A stretch of 64,000 bases of DNA from Psychrobacillus sp. FSL K6-2836 (lineage in GTDB: Bacteria > Bacillota > Bacilli > Bacillales_A > Planococcaceae). The stretch lies in assembly GCF_038003085.1 (NCBI RefSeq), contig NZ_JBBOOM010000001.1, positions 372,001-436,000 of the forward strand. The letters run 5' to 3'. A model generated the notes under the pieces. That model was not told the DNA's origin. It was given only the letters and a program-made list of their open reading frames with translations, and did no database searches. This document shows, piece by piece, positions 40,936-49,919 of this stretch (the stretch's first letter is position 1; every line of letters starts with the position of its first letter). Made by a program: the position numbers and the translations under genes.

Positions 40936-41722
40936 AGTCGTTGCCTCCACGAACTAAATTCACAAATCTCTCTGCAATTTCCGCATGCTCATTAAAACCA
41001 GTCAACTGATTGAAGATATCTTCTAAGGATCCTTCCTGGTTTTGCATTTTCAGTTCTTCAAAAGTTCCATCTGCCACTACCTGACCACCTACTAATAATA
41101 CAATTCGGTTGCTGATTTTCTCTACAACATCCATAATATGAGAAGAATAAAAAATGGTCTTCCCTTGCTGCGCAAGCTTAGCAAGTATCTCTTTTATAAC
41201 CATCACACTGTTCGCATCTAAACCACTAAGCGGTTCATCGAAAAACAATAAATCCGGATCGTGTAACAAACTCGAAATGATTAATACCTTCTGCTTCATC
41301 CCTTTTGAAAAAGAGGAAATTCGTTGATGAAATACAGCATCTAAACCAAATTCCTTCATCAATCCGAAAGCCTTTTTCTCCGCTTCCTCACTACTTAATC
41401 CGTAAAGCTCCCCTGTGAAGGAAAGATATTCGAATGCGGTAAGATTTTCATAAAGCTCGGCTGTCTCTGGCACATAGCCAATCCGCTTTTTATAGGAAAA
41501 ATCTCCTTTGAGAATATTTTCACCAAAGATTTCTATAAGTCCCGTATAGCCATCTATAAGTCCAAGCATCAACTTTACAGTTGTACTTTTGCCAGCTCCA
41601 TTTGGCCCAATATATCCAATAATTTGACCTTCATATACATCTAGATTAACACCATTCAGCACTTGTTTATTTCCAAAGCTTTTAGATACACCCACTAAAG
41701 ATAATACTTTCTTTACAGTCAT
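40928..41722 (-). CDS. ABC transporter ATP-binding protein
   Basis: 264 residues. Walker A GPNGAGKST, signature SSFSKGMKQKV, Walker B LLFFDEPLSGLD and H-loop YSSHIMD. Exporter type (CcmA-like) partnered with the overlapping permease. Confidence 0.93.
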   Translation of the reverse strand: MTVKKVLSLVGVSKSFGNKQVLNGVNLDVYEGQIIGYIGPNGAGKSTTVKLMLGLIDGYTGLIEIFGENILKGDFSYKKRIGYVPETAELYENLTAFEYLSFTGELYGLSSEEAEKKAFGLMKEFGLDAVFHQRISSFSKGMKQKVLIISSLLHDPDLLFFDEPLSGLDANSVMVIKEILAKLAQQGKTIFYSSHIMDVVEKISNRIVLLVGGQVVADGTFEELKMQNQEGSLEDIFNQLTGFNEHAEIAERFVNLVRGGNDYE

Positions 41723-41914
41723 TTTAATCCCCCTATGTATAAATCATTCTCGAATTGTAAATATTTACATATCTATTTTATCATATCAATACTCTTAATA
41801 TTCCATTATTTTATTATAGAAATATCTTTCTACATCTATCTATTGAACTTCGAGGACAAAGGGTGTAGCATTTTCTAAAGCTAGACTACATAATCTCGTA
41901 AGGAGAGAATTTAC

Positions 41915-43114
41915 TTGTTAACTAATAATGAAACGAATAAAAAAACAATTGTTCTATTAATAATTGGAATTATTTTCATATCCACTACACTACGTGCACC
42001 GCTTACCGCTGTAGGACCAATTATTTCGTACATTCGAGATGGATTAGACATTTCGAATGTTTTAGCAGGATTTATCACTACGATTCCACTTTTAGCATTT
42101 GCAATCGTCTCTCCTTTTGTCCCAAAGATTGCACGACGTTACGGGATGGAAATGACACTCTTTCTGGCAATACTATTATTGGCAGTCGGGATTGTTATTC
42201 GCTCAATTGGAACATCATCCTTCCTGCTATTAGGCACTGCTTTAATAGGAGTTGCGATAGCTTTTGGTAATGTATTACTTCCAAGCTTCATAAAGCTGAA
42301 ATTTCCTTTACAGATTGGTCTAATGACGGGAGTATTTACCGTTTCCATGAACTTGTCTGCCGGTATTGGCGCAGGTATCAGCTTTCCAATAGCAGATGGG
42401 ACTGCATATGGTTGGCAAGGTGCACTCGGTTTTTGGGCAATTCTTGCGATAATCGCATGTATCATTTGGTTACCTCAGATCAAGAAAAAACAAATAGTTG
42501 TCGCAAGTCCTACAACTAATGCGGAAAAAGCTAAATCTATTTTAAGATCACCTTTAACTTGGACTATCACTTTATGTATGGGGCTACAATCGCTCATTTT
42601 TTATACAACTGCCGCATGGATTCCTGAAATTCTCCAAACACAAGGAATGGATGCAGAAAAGTCTGGTTGGATGCTTTCCATTATGCAATTTGCTCAGCTT
42701 CCAATGACTTTCCTTATCCCAATTCTTGCAGGGCGACTGAAGGATCAGCGAATACTTGTTTTGTTCTTTACGATTTTCTATCTAATTGGTTTCACCGGAT
42801 TATTATTTGGAGATATTTCTCTTACACTACTTTGGATGATTGCACTTGGTTTAGGTGGAGGTGCATCTTTCGGTCTTGTGATGATGTTCTTCTCACTGCG
42901 ATCTCGCACTCCTATGGAAGCAGCTGATTTATCAGGGGTTGCTCAGTCAATCGGATATTTACTCGCAGCAGTTGGTCCAGTATTCTTCGGATTTATCCAC
43001 GATGAAACGGGCAGCTGGCATACACCAATGATATTATTTATGGTCACGGTCGCTCTCCTATTTTTTGCTGGCATGCATGCAGGAAGAGATAGATATGTTT
43101 CGGAGGAAGTTTAA
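41915..43114 (+). CDS. MFS transporter, CynX/NimT (YycB) type
   Basis: 399 residues, about 12 membrane helices; starts TTG with AAGGAGAG upstream. The N-terminal STTLRAPLTAVGPII is typical of the CynX/NimT cyanate- and nitroimidazole-transporter family. The real substrate is unknown. Convergent with nos across a shared terminator. Confidence 0.85.
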   Translation: MLTNNETNKKTIVLLIIGIIFISTTLRAPLTAVGPIISYIRDGLDISNVLAGFITTIPLLAFAIVSPFVPKIARRYGMEMTLFLAILLLAVGIVIRSIGTSSFLLLGTALIGVAIAFGNVLLPSFIKLKFPLQIGLMTGVFTVSMNLSAGIGAGISFPIADGTAYGWQGALGFWAILAIIACIIWLPQIKKKQIVVASPTTNAEKAKSILRSPLTWTITLCMGLQSLIFYTTAAWIPEILQTQGMDAEKSGWMLSIMQFAQLPMTFLIPILAGRLKDQRILVLFFTIFYLIGFTGLLFGDISLTLLWMIALGLGGGASFGLVMMFFSLRSRTPMEAADLSGVAQSIGYLLAAVGPVFFGFIHDETGSWHTPMILFMVTVALLFFAGMHAGRDRYVSEEV

Positions 43115-43132
43115 CAAGAATTGAAGACATGT

Positions 43133-43164
43133 AAAAAAGAAGCATGAAATCATGCTTCTTTTTT
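43133..43164. terminator. Bidirectional terminator between MFS gene and nos
   Basis: 14-bp perfect stem with AAAT loop, A-run left and T-run right. Confidence 0.95.
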
Positions 43165-44218
43165 AATACGGTGATGGTTGATAGGAATAATTCGGCGTTA
43201 CTTTTTCATTATTATATGGCTTATGAAAAATATGCGTGGTAGCAGGTGACATTGGTGGAATAAGCCATGTCCAATTACCTGTGACGTTACGACCTGCATC
43301 CTTTTCAATTTCTTCAAACTTCTTAAATTGCTGCGCTGCAGTATGATGATCTACAATACTAACACCGTCTTTTTTATAGGAATATAACACAGCTGCATTT
43401 AGTTCCAATAGAGCTCGGTCTTTCCAAAGAGAAGCATTAGATTTTGTATTTAATCCCATACATCTTGCAACTGCAGGTAACATATTGTAGCGATATTCAT
43501 CTGCCAGATTGCGTGCACCAATTTCCGTACCCATATACCATCCATTAAACGGAGCAGTAGCGTAAGTAATACCTCCAATTTCTAACTTCATACTTGAAAT
43601 CATCGGAACTGCATACCATTTCAATTGTAAGTCCTCAAACCAGTCATATTCCGGATGACGAATCGGCACCTCCAAAATATATTGCTCAGGAATATCAAAT
43701 AGTTTCGGCGGATGATTCTTTACTTGAATGACTAGTGGCAGTACATCAAAATTGGTTCTCTTCCCTTTCCAACCAAGCTCCTCACATTTTTTCGTAAAAT
43801 CTATAGAATCGGAATCCCCAATAATCCAATCTTCCGTTTCATAGCCCGCATATCTGATTAGCTGATGATTCCAAATGCGTATATCCTTTTGTGAAAATAT
43901 TGTAATGGTCGGCCTAATCCGACCTTCATTTGTCGCAAACTGCATATGCGCAAGGAGCGCTTCAAATATAGCGTCCTCAGTATGTATATCTCGTTTATCG
44001 AAAACAGTAAGGCTTTGCCAAAACAAGCGTCCGATGCATTTATTGCTATTACGCCATGCCACCTTGGCTCCGAATTCTAACTCTTCTGTGGTATGTTCGT
44101 AGCTACCTACTGTATTAATCTGATTTTCTATTTCTATTAACCGCGTGAACATCTCTTGTTCCGCTTTGCCAGTTTCATTATAAAAAAGGCGAATAAAATC
44201 TTGTGCCTCCTCTAACAT
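43163..44218 (-). CDS. nos: Nitric oxide synthase oxygenase
   Basis: 351 residues, the oxygenase domain only, as in Bacillus and Staphylococcus. Heme-thiolate Cys61 in [13 protein letters not shown], arginine-binding Glu in [15 protein letters not shown], and the pterin region near HHTAAQQF. Uses a general flavodoxin/reductase for electrons; NO protects against oxidative stress and antibiotics in related species. Confidence 0.96.
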   Translation of the reverse strand: MLEEAQDFIRLFYNETGKAEQEMFTRLIEIENQINTVGSYEHTTEELEFGAKVAWRNSNKCIGRLFWQSLTVFDKRDIHTEDAIFEALLAHMQFATNEGRIRPTITIFSQKDIRIWNHQLIRYAGYETEDWIIGDSDSIDFTKKCEELGWKGKRTNFDVLPLVIQVKNHPPKLFDIPEQYILEVPIRHPEYDWFEDLQLKWYAVPMISSMKLEIGGITYATAPFNGWYMGTEIGARNLADEYRYNMLPAVARCMGLNTKSNASLWKDRALLELNAAVLYSYKKDGVSIVDHHTAAQQFKKFEEIEKDAGRNVTGNWTWLIPPMSPATTHIFHKPYNNEKVTPNYSYQPSPY

Positions 44219-44570
44219 AATCGCAGCACCTCCCCTATCACTCCATCTTAGTAGAATGGAGCAGACACAGACAAGTGCCAGAACTAGGTTAGTTGTGAGG
44301 AATTTATGACAGAAAAAATTTGTATCAGAACAATAGCTTTATACGTAACCATCTGAGTTATGTTAAAATTTAGGTAACATTGAATATTCTGGTTCATCTA
44401 CTTCGACTTTTGAAAATTTGCTCGAAGTTAAAGGAACCTTTAAGATTGGAAGAACGAGATATAGTTGTCTATGTCTCTTTTTTATAAATCTTATATAGTA
44501 GTTTTTACGCATGTCTATAGATACAGTTAACTTCACTAATTACTAAGCAAAATTTTAAGGGGGATTTACC

Positions 44571-44834
44571 ATGAAAAGGATTTCAGTAATTTTACTTTCT
44601 GCAACATTGCTATTGGGTGTTTCTACGATTTCACCAACCACGACAGACGCAGCATCAAAAACATTCGCAAACTGCAAGGAGTTAAATAAAACATATAAAG
44701 GTGGAGTCTCTAAAGCCGCAAATATAAAAAATAAAGGCGGAAAAACAAAATATACTCCATTTGTATCAAAGGAAATTTATGAAGCTAACATTAAAAGCGA
44801 CCGTGATAAAGATGGCATTGCATGTGAGAGATAA
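44571..44834 (+). CDS. Secreted excalibur calcium-binding domain protein
   Basis: 87 residues: signal peptide (1-27, cleavage after TDAAS-type region) and an excalibur domain with FANCKELNKTY and the EF-hand-like DRDKDGIACE at the C-terminus, with the paired Cys. Probably binds calcium at the cell surface. AAGGGGG before the ATG. The 350 bases before it hold no other gene. Confidence 0.88.
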   Translation: MKRISVILLSATLLLGVSTISPTTTDAASKTFANCKELNKTYKGGVSKAANIKNKGGKTKYTPFVSKEIYEANIKSDRDKDGIACER

Positions 44835-44925
44835 TTATAAGACAGGAACTTAAGAATAGATTATTAATAATTTTAATAAATATTCTTGGCCAGGTTCCAT
44901 TTTCTACTTTTTTATATACCAATAA

Positions 44926-44970
44926 AATAACCTTGAAAGGCATTTAGCCAATCAAGGTTATTATTCTTTT
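44926..44970 (+). terminator. Terminator after the excalibur gene
   Basis: AATAACCTTGA/TCAAGGTTATT stem followed by ATTCTTTT. Confidence 0.8.
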
Positions 44971-45109
44971 CCCTTTTTAAGATGCTGATTGCCTCGTTTA
45001 TGAGTTATCTGCTAAACCAAAAATTTTAGGTATATACTAATACCCTTCTATATAGTATATTTATAATTATGAACATTAGAGCAACAATTGTTTATGTTTT
45101 CCTTAATTC

Positions 45110-45182
45110 GGTCTTGTAGCTCAGTTGGGAGAGCACCACCTCGACAAGGTGGGGGTCGCTGGTTCGAGACCAGTCGGGACCA
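45110..45182 (+). tRNA. tRNA-Val(GAC)
   Basis: 73 nt fold into a complete cloverleaf: acceptor GGTCTTG/CGGGACC, D-arm GCTC/GAGC, anticodon stem CCACC/GGTGG with loop TCGACAA (anticodon GAC), T-arm with TTCGAGA, discriminator A. The 3' CCA is not encoded. It is the attachment site of the island to its right. Confidence 0.97.
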
Positions 45183-45195
45183 TCATTTGCATAAT

Positions 45196-45234
45196 CCTGT
45201 AAACGTTGATATAACAACGTTTACGGGTTTTTTC
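45196..45234 (+). terminator. Terminator after tRNA-Val
   Basis: CCTGTAAACGTTG/CAACGTTTACGGG stem then TTTTTTC. Confidence 0.9.
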
Positions 45235-45289
45235 TTTCGGAACAATTCCTTTACTAAACCTCGGATTTTTGCAAATGCTCACGGATTGC

Positions 45290-46420
45290 TCACGAGATTT
45301 TTTCCAGTGCTTTTTCAAAAACATCTGCTAAATCATTACCTTCATCTGGAACGAGGTGAGCATATGTTTCTAAGGTTATTTTAGCATTAGCGTGTCCCAA
45401 ACGTTTTGACACCTTCACAACATCAACACCCTTAGAAATTAAAATGGATGCGTGTGTGTGACGGAAATCGTGGAATCGAATATGGGTTACGTTTGAAGTG
45501 GTAATCAGCCTTTTCAACGCTCGTAACACATTTCGAGGATCTTGTTTTGATCCTGTTTCCGTACATATCACAAGGTCTTCATCCAGATATTGTTCACTAA
45601 GTTGCTCTTTCCAAATTTCTTGTTGTTTTCGGTATTTAACTAACTCATTCACAACCATATCCGAAATTGGAACGATTCGATTGGATTTCCGAGTCTTAGT
45701 TGACGTTAAAATATAACCTTTTTTTGGAATATATGCTAACGAACGTTGAACACGAATCATTTTATTTACCAAATCAATATCGCTCCATTTTAACCCTAAA
45801 ATCTCGCCTCGTCTCAATCCTGTATAAATCGCAAGTAAGAAAGTTAAATGATGTCTTTCCCCTTTACAGTGTTCAAGAAACGTATTGATTTCATCATAAG
45901 ACCAAATTTTCATCTCTTCTTTTGTCACAGCAGGTGGATCAGCATCAATCACTGGATTGTATTTGATTCTTTTCCATTTAACTGCTTGATTGAATGCTTG
46001 ATTTAGTATTTGATGCATTTTACGAATATAACTAGAACTATACTCTTCATCAATTTTAAGGTTATAAAAAGCATCAATATCTTCTGTCGTAATTTTTGAT
46101 AAAGGTTTATCAGCAAATGGATTTTCTCTTATTAAGTGTTTATTAATTAGTGATTGGATATTAGCTGCCGTGGTTTCTTTAATTCGTTTTTCATAGTGAG
46201 ATGTAAACCAACTTTCAATAAAAGAGGAAAAAATTTCTTTACTTGGTTCTATATATCCTTGTACATCAATTTCATTAAGCACTTTGTTAAGAGCTGCTTG
46301 TGCATCTTTTTGGCGTTTAAAACCATCTTGTGTTTTTTGTTTACGTTTACCAGTAAAAGGATCTCTTCCTATATCCACTACGTAACCCCATGTCCCTCTC
46401 TTTTTTACGCTGCCTCTCAT
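45290..46420 (-). CDS. int: Tyrosine site-specific integrase
   Basis: About 376 residues: arm-binding domain (MRGSVKKRGTWGYVVDIG), SAM-like core-binding domain, and catalytic domain with Arg in TGLRRGEILGL, HxxR in FHDFRHTHASIL and the nucleophile Tyr in ITLETYAHL. Tn916/phage-type. It points toward and abuts tRNA-Val, the standard layout for attL. ATG at 46420 (AGGAAG/GGAGG upstream) is preferred to the earlier in-frame codon. Confidence 0.95.
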   Translation of the reverse strand: MRGSVKKRGTWGYVVDIGRDPFTGKRKQKTQDGFKRQKDAQAALNKVLNEIDVQGYIEPSKEIFSSFIESWFTSHYEKRIKETTAANIQSLINKHLIRENPFADKPLSKITTEDIDAFYNLKIDEEYSSSYIRKMHQILNQAFNQAVKWKRIKYNPVIDADPPAVTKEEMKIWSYDEINTFLEHCKGERHHLTFLLAIYTGLRRGEILGLKWSDIDLVNKMIRVQRSLAYIPKKGYILTSTKTRKSNRIVPISDMVVNELVKYRKQQEIWKEQLSEQYLDEDLVICTETGSKQDPRNVLRALKRLITTSNVTHIRFHDFRHTHASILISKGVDVVKVSKRLGHANAKITLETYAHLVPDEGNDLADVFEKALEKIS

Positions 46421-46505
46421 TATTCTTCCTAACCTCCATTTAATATTGTGTATCAATAAAGGTAAGCAAGTGATCTAATTTCATTTTGACCACTTACTTC
46501 CTATT

Positions 46506-46703
46506 TTATAAGCCGCATACCTGTTGCTGTGAAAGCCAGTTAAAAAATTTATCCTTCAAAACTCGTTTACTTCGACCAATACGGATTAATGGAAATGAAG
46601 TCTGTTCCATTAGTTCATAAGCAGTTGGTTTGGAAATCATCAAAATTTCAGCTATATGTTCGGCGTTCAAAATCATTGGATAATCTTCAACATTTTTGTG
46701 CAT
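46506..46703 (-). CDS. xis: Excisionase-type helix-turn-helix protein
   Basis: 65 residues with the MerR/excisionase HTH (LNAEHIAEILMISKPTAYELM, ending RVLKDKFFNWL). Directly upstream of int, same strand. Expected to bend attachment-site DNA for excision. Confidence 0.8.
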   Translation of the reverse strand: MHKNVEDYPMILNAEHIAEILMISKPTAYELMEQTSFPLIRIGRSKRVLKDKFFNWLSQQQVCGL

Positions 46704-46731
46704 ATTTACATGTCACTCCCCTCGGAAAAGA

Positions 46732-46792
46732 AAAACCGCAGTAGAACATAACCACCAAAATAAATTAAGTGGTTATATTCCCTGCGGTTTTC
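46732..46792. repeat. Large interrupted hairpin upstream of xis
   Basis: AAAACCGCAG / CTGCGGTTTT outer arms and ATAACCAC / GTGGTTAT inner arms. Could terminate transcription from either side or be part of the recombination site. Confidence 0.7.
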
Positions 46793-46926
46793 GCTTGTTA
46801 ATGGAATTAAATATTAAACTTTAAAGATTATATCTTATTATTTTTGATATTCTAAGTTCTTTTTTAATTTTTTTAAAAGAAATTTTTAACTAAGAGTTGA
46901 TTGCCCTAGATATGCTTTAATTTCAG

Positions 46927-46978
46927 GACTAGTTACATCATGTCGCCCGTAAGGTGAAAGAGTGTAATATCTTTAACG
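46927..46978. repeat. 52-bp repeat, copy 2, with integrase-arm-like motifs
   Basis: 45/52 identical to 12231-12282. Its right end TGTAATATCTTTAACG recurs as TGTACCATCTTTAACG at 47025-47040, so the region has two spaced direct motifs like integrase arm sites. Between xis and the next gene, 46793-47122 holds nothing else. Confidence 0.75.
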
Positions 46979-47122
46979 ATGGGTGCAGAGAGTGCGGTAT
47001 ATCAAGGTTTTACTGAATATAAGGTGTACCATCTTTAACGCTAATTTACCGTTTTTCACTGGATTGCGTTAGCAAATTTAGAACTATAACAATTAGACTT
47101 AAAAGCATGAAAGCTTTAGATT

Positions 47123-47515
47123 GTGGCTTCAATTCAATATATAAATAATAAATTAAAGAGACAATTTGAGGACATTCGTTATCTAATGAAGAAACAAGAA
47201 AAACTTCTTGAGGAAATTAATGAAGTAATATATGAAAAGGATACCTACGTATTGAATTTAGAGACGACTGTTAGGAAACTAATTGAGCATGGTCTTTCAA
47301 AAGATGGAATTCTTGAAATTACTGGCACCACTCCTGAGAGATATGAGAAAATTGTTGCTGAAAAGAAAACATATATATACTTAAAAGAAGGTGAAGCGGA
47401 GGAATATGAACGACTCCTTCGGGAGATCCGCAATTCTAATGATATATATGATCTAATAAACCCACTCAAGGAACAGCAGCGAATCAATTTCATACTCAAG
47501 GTATTGCTTCGATGA
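47123..47515 (+). CDS. Hypothetical coiled-coil protein, possibly a remnant
   Basis: 130 residues from a GTG without a clear ribosome site. It starts with a coiled coil (about 5-55), then RKLIEHGLSKDGILEITGTTPERYEKIV, a helix-turn-helix-like segment. Family not recognised. The lack of a start signal and nearby broken reading frames (to 47660) suggest a truncated gene. Confidence 0.4.
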   Translation: MASIQYINNKLKRQFEDIRYLMKKQEKLLEEINEVIYEKDTYVLNLETTVRKLIEHGLSKDGILEITGTTPERYEKIVAEKKTYIYLKEGEAEEYERLLREIRNSNDIYDLINPLKEQQRINFILKVLLR

Positions 47516-47751
47516 TGGCCTCACTAAATCCAAGAACAGTGACAACTATGAAGAGCTTATCCTAAATTACATTGATCGAACACAGGTAAGGATCATGATG
47601 CTAAAAAAGCATATTCCTCTTTAGTCCGTTGGTTTGGCAATGAAATATAAAGAATGCGGGAGAAAGAGCTTATAAAGATTCCTGAGTAAAAGTATTTATC
47701 TATTTAACCTATATTGGGTAACTTAAACAGGGTTAGTGTAATCTGAATGTC

Positions 47752-47793
47752 AAAAATAAGACACCTTTGTTTCAAAAGGTGTCTTATTTTTTT
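47752..47793. terminator. Strong terminator at the cargo edge
   Basis: AAAATAAGACACCTTT/AAAGGTGTCTTATTTT 16-bp stem followed by TTT on the plus strand and preceded by A-run, so it can act on both strands. It separates the recombination genes from the defence cluster; the rest of 47516-47893 shows no gene. Confidence 0.85.
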
Positions 47794-47893
47794 AATGTTA
47801 TCCAGTGTGATTCCCTTTGTGATATAACGCCATCCACTTAATTATAAATACTTAGTTAGTATTTTTATACAGCCTTAATTAAATACCGGAACC

Positions 47894-48904
47894 TTATATT
47901 TGTTTAAATATAATATAATTCTCCTGAAGTGGAAGGTGATTTTGTAGCATATATAACACATTCCCATGAAAATCATTTACATTAACTATGACTTCAAATA
48001 TAACCGGAACATAATCCCACATGTCCATCAACGTTTCAATATTATTTTCCAAACCTACCATTGCGAAATTTTGTACTCTTGGAGCCGCTATGGAAAGTAT
48101 GTTTATATATCCTTTCAAAGTATCTATTGGTATATCCCAAGAACGAAACCCCTCATGAACCGTTTTATTCCTTAACTCCCTAATTTGTGTTAATTGATTT
48201 TCTGTTTTTTTTCTAATTGAGTCATATTCAAAATGATTTTTTAAAGATTTGATTTTTTCAGTAGATATGTATAATCCAATTCTTCCTAACGGAAAACCAA
48301 ATGCCTGCATTATTTTCCCTGTTATATCTTCTTCTCCAACCTTAGCTAAACATTCTATTGAAAACCATAAAAATAAACATTTAAGATGAGGATCTACCTC
48401 ATTTCTACTTCTCCTTAGCCAATGATATGACCTCTGAATTGCTAATTTCAATTCTGATTCATTTACTGCAAATAAGTACTGAGTACGATTTATTTTCGGT
48501 ATAAACCTATCCATTACTTGGAACATAGGATACCGTCCAATTGAATTTCCCTTTAACCTTGTGCTAGTTTTTCCAGTATCTATATTCTTTATAAATCCTG
48601 ATTTAAATAAAAGCACCTCACCCAAAGTAACTTCCGCATTTTGACAATCTAATACTTGTTGAAATTTTATCTCAGCTAAATAATCAGCTTCATGCACATT
48701 TCTTGCGTTTACAATGGTGGTGATTATAGGAGCTATATTTAAATTAATTTCCTCACCGAAACTATCGATTGATTCTTTTATTAGTGCTACTTCATTAGGA
48801 AATAGTAAAGCAAAGCTTCTCACTTCAGTATCCCCATATCCAATTGAACTTGGTACTACTAAACCCTTGTCGCTAAGTAAACGACAAATTAAATAATCAC
48901 TCAT
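47894..48904 (-). CDS. HEPN-type putative ribonuclease
   Basis: About 336 residues. Family not recognised by name. The middle helical region IQRSYHWLRRSRNEVDPHLKC.FLWFSIECLA is followed by RELRNKTVHEG (about residue 250), which has the R-x4-H motif of HEPN RNases. The first 140 residues form a separate, mixed alpha/beta domain. ATGAGTGA overlap (8 nt) with the TPR-like gene shows translational coupling. Likely an abortive-infection or toxin-type effector held by its partner; that role is inference. Confidence 0.6.
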   Translation of the reverse strand: MSDYLICRLLSDKGLVVPSSIGYGDTEVRSFALLFPNEVALIKESIDSFGEEINLNIAPIITTIVNARNVHEADYLAEIKFQQVLDCQNAEVTLGEVLLFKSGFIKNIDTGKTSTRLKGNSIGRYPMFQVMDRFIPKINRTQYLFAVNESELKLAIQRSYHWLRRSRNEVDPHLKCLFLWFSIECLAKVGEEDITGKIMQAFGFPLGRIGLYISTEKIKSLKNHFEYDSIRKKTENQLTQIRELRNKTVHEGFRSWDIPIDTLKGYINILSIAAPRVQNFAMVGLENNIETLMDMWDYVPVIFEVIVNVNDFHGNVLYMLQNHLPLQENYIIFKQI

Positions 48905-49538
48905 TTTGTTTTTCCCCAATCAAACTTAATGTTGTACAAAGCTCTAGCAAAATAATAGAACGGATACGATTTGAATCACGTGGTGAAGCGTTTAACAAAA
49001 GTTCCCGTCCAAAATTATGCTTGATTAATATATTTAAAATTTTTATATCCTTTGTTTCAATAAGTGCTTCATAAATAATATTTAAGGTAAAGGAATCTAA
49101 ATTATTATGTTTATTTAACTGCCGAACTATAGTTAATATATTATTTTTTCTACCAAAAGCAATAAAATGGATAATTAAAGCACGTAAATGTACAACCTCA
49201 TCTACTTTTAATTGAGTTAATTGTTCAAGTGCATATTTTGATGTATAAAAATCACCTCTTTTAGAGGCAATATATTGCAAATTCACCCATGCCTTCATAT
49301 CGTTTTGATTACTTTTTAGGTGTTTTTTCAAAAAGTAATCAGCCTCCAGCAATCGATCTATTAGATGATAGAATTCTGATTTATGATACAAATTTTTAAG
49401 TTTGTTAGAATTAAATATTTCTTCTATTACTTCTTTTGGCCTATTATATACCAAAAGACTATTGAATAGTTTTTGAAACCTTGTTTCACTATTGTGAGTT
49501 AAATATTTTTTCAATCTTTTTTTTAGTTGATTATCCAA
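48897..49538 (-). CDS. All-helical TPR-like protein, partner of the HEPN gene
   Basis: 213 residues, predicted entirely alpha-helical with repeat-like spacing (LKSNQNDMKAWVNLQYIASKRGDFYTSKYALEQL resembles a TPR pair). Very rich in Leu, Asn, Lys. No family recognised. Coupled to the HEPN gene by an 8-nt overlap, so probably its regulator, antitoxin or sensor. Confidence 0.55.
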   Translation of the reverse strand: MDNQLKKRLKKYLTHNSETRFQKLFNSLLVYNRPKEVIEEIFNSNKLKNLYHKSEFYHLIDRLLEADYFLKKHLKSNQNDMKAWVNLQYIASKRGDFYTSKYALEQLTQLKVDEVVHLRALIIHFIAFGRKNNILTIVRQLNKHNNLDSFTLNIIYEALIETKDIKILNILIKHNFGRELLLNASPRDSNRIRSIILLELCTTLSLIGEKQNE

Positions 49539-49680
49539 AGGTCATTACCTTCCCATAGAGATGCATTTTTTTCAAATTAAGGTACTAATTAAAGAAATGT
49601 TGTCTTTATCATACAAATAAATTAGTCTATCCATTTCACCAAAACTCTCATTGATTATTTATAAGTCCTCTTAATACATA

Positions 49681-49711
49681 AGAGTGCGATAATGGGGTAT
49701 TTTCGCACTCT
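49681..49711. other. Hairpin in the OLD/TPR intergenic gap
   Basis: 9-bp perfect stem AGAGTGCGA/TCGCACTCT with a 13-nt loop and no T-run on either strand. Possible operator or mRNA structure. The remainder of 49539-49919 is AT-rich without a credible gene. Confidence 0.5.
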
Positions 49712-49919
49712 CCAAAAATAATACTGGTTTCTTTTTGATTCATCACACAAACTAAAACTGCTTTTAGATTATAAAAACACATCATATATTAAGTGCTTCT
49801 CCACTGAAATCGCTGGATAACCCTACCTAGAATAAAGCAAATCTTAAAAGTTCTTGTCTACATACTAGTTCTAAACAATTTTGTTGGTAGAGGCATTGGT
49901 ACTAATATATTATAATTTA

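Noticed and set aside
49648-49743. 31-residue minus-strand reading frame spanning the hairpin at 49681
   Set aside because: No ribosome site, very short, no relatives recognised; kept only as a hairpin.
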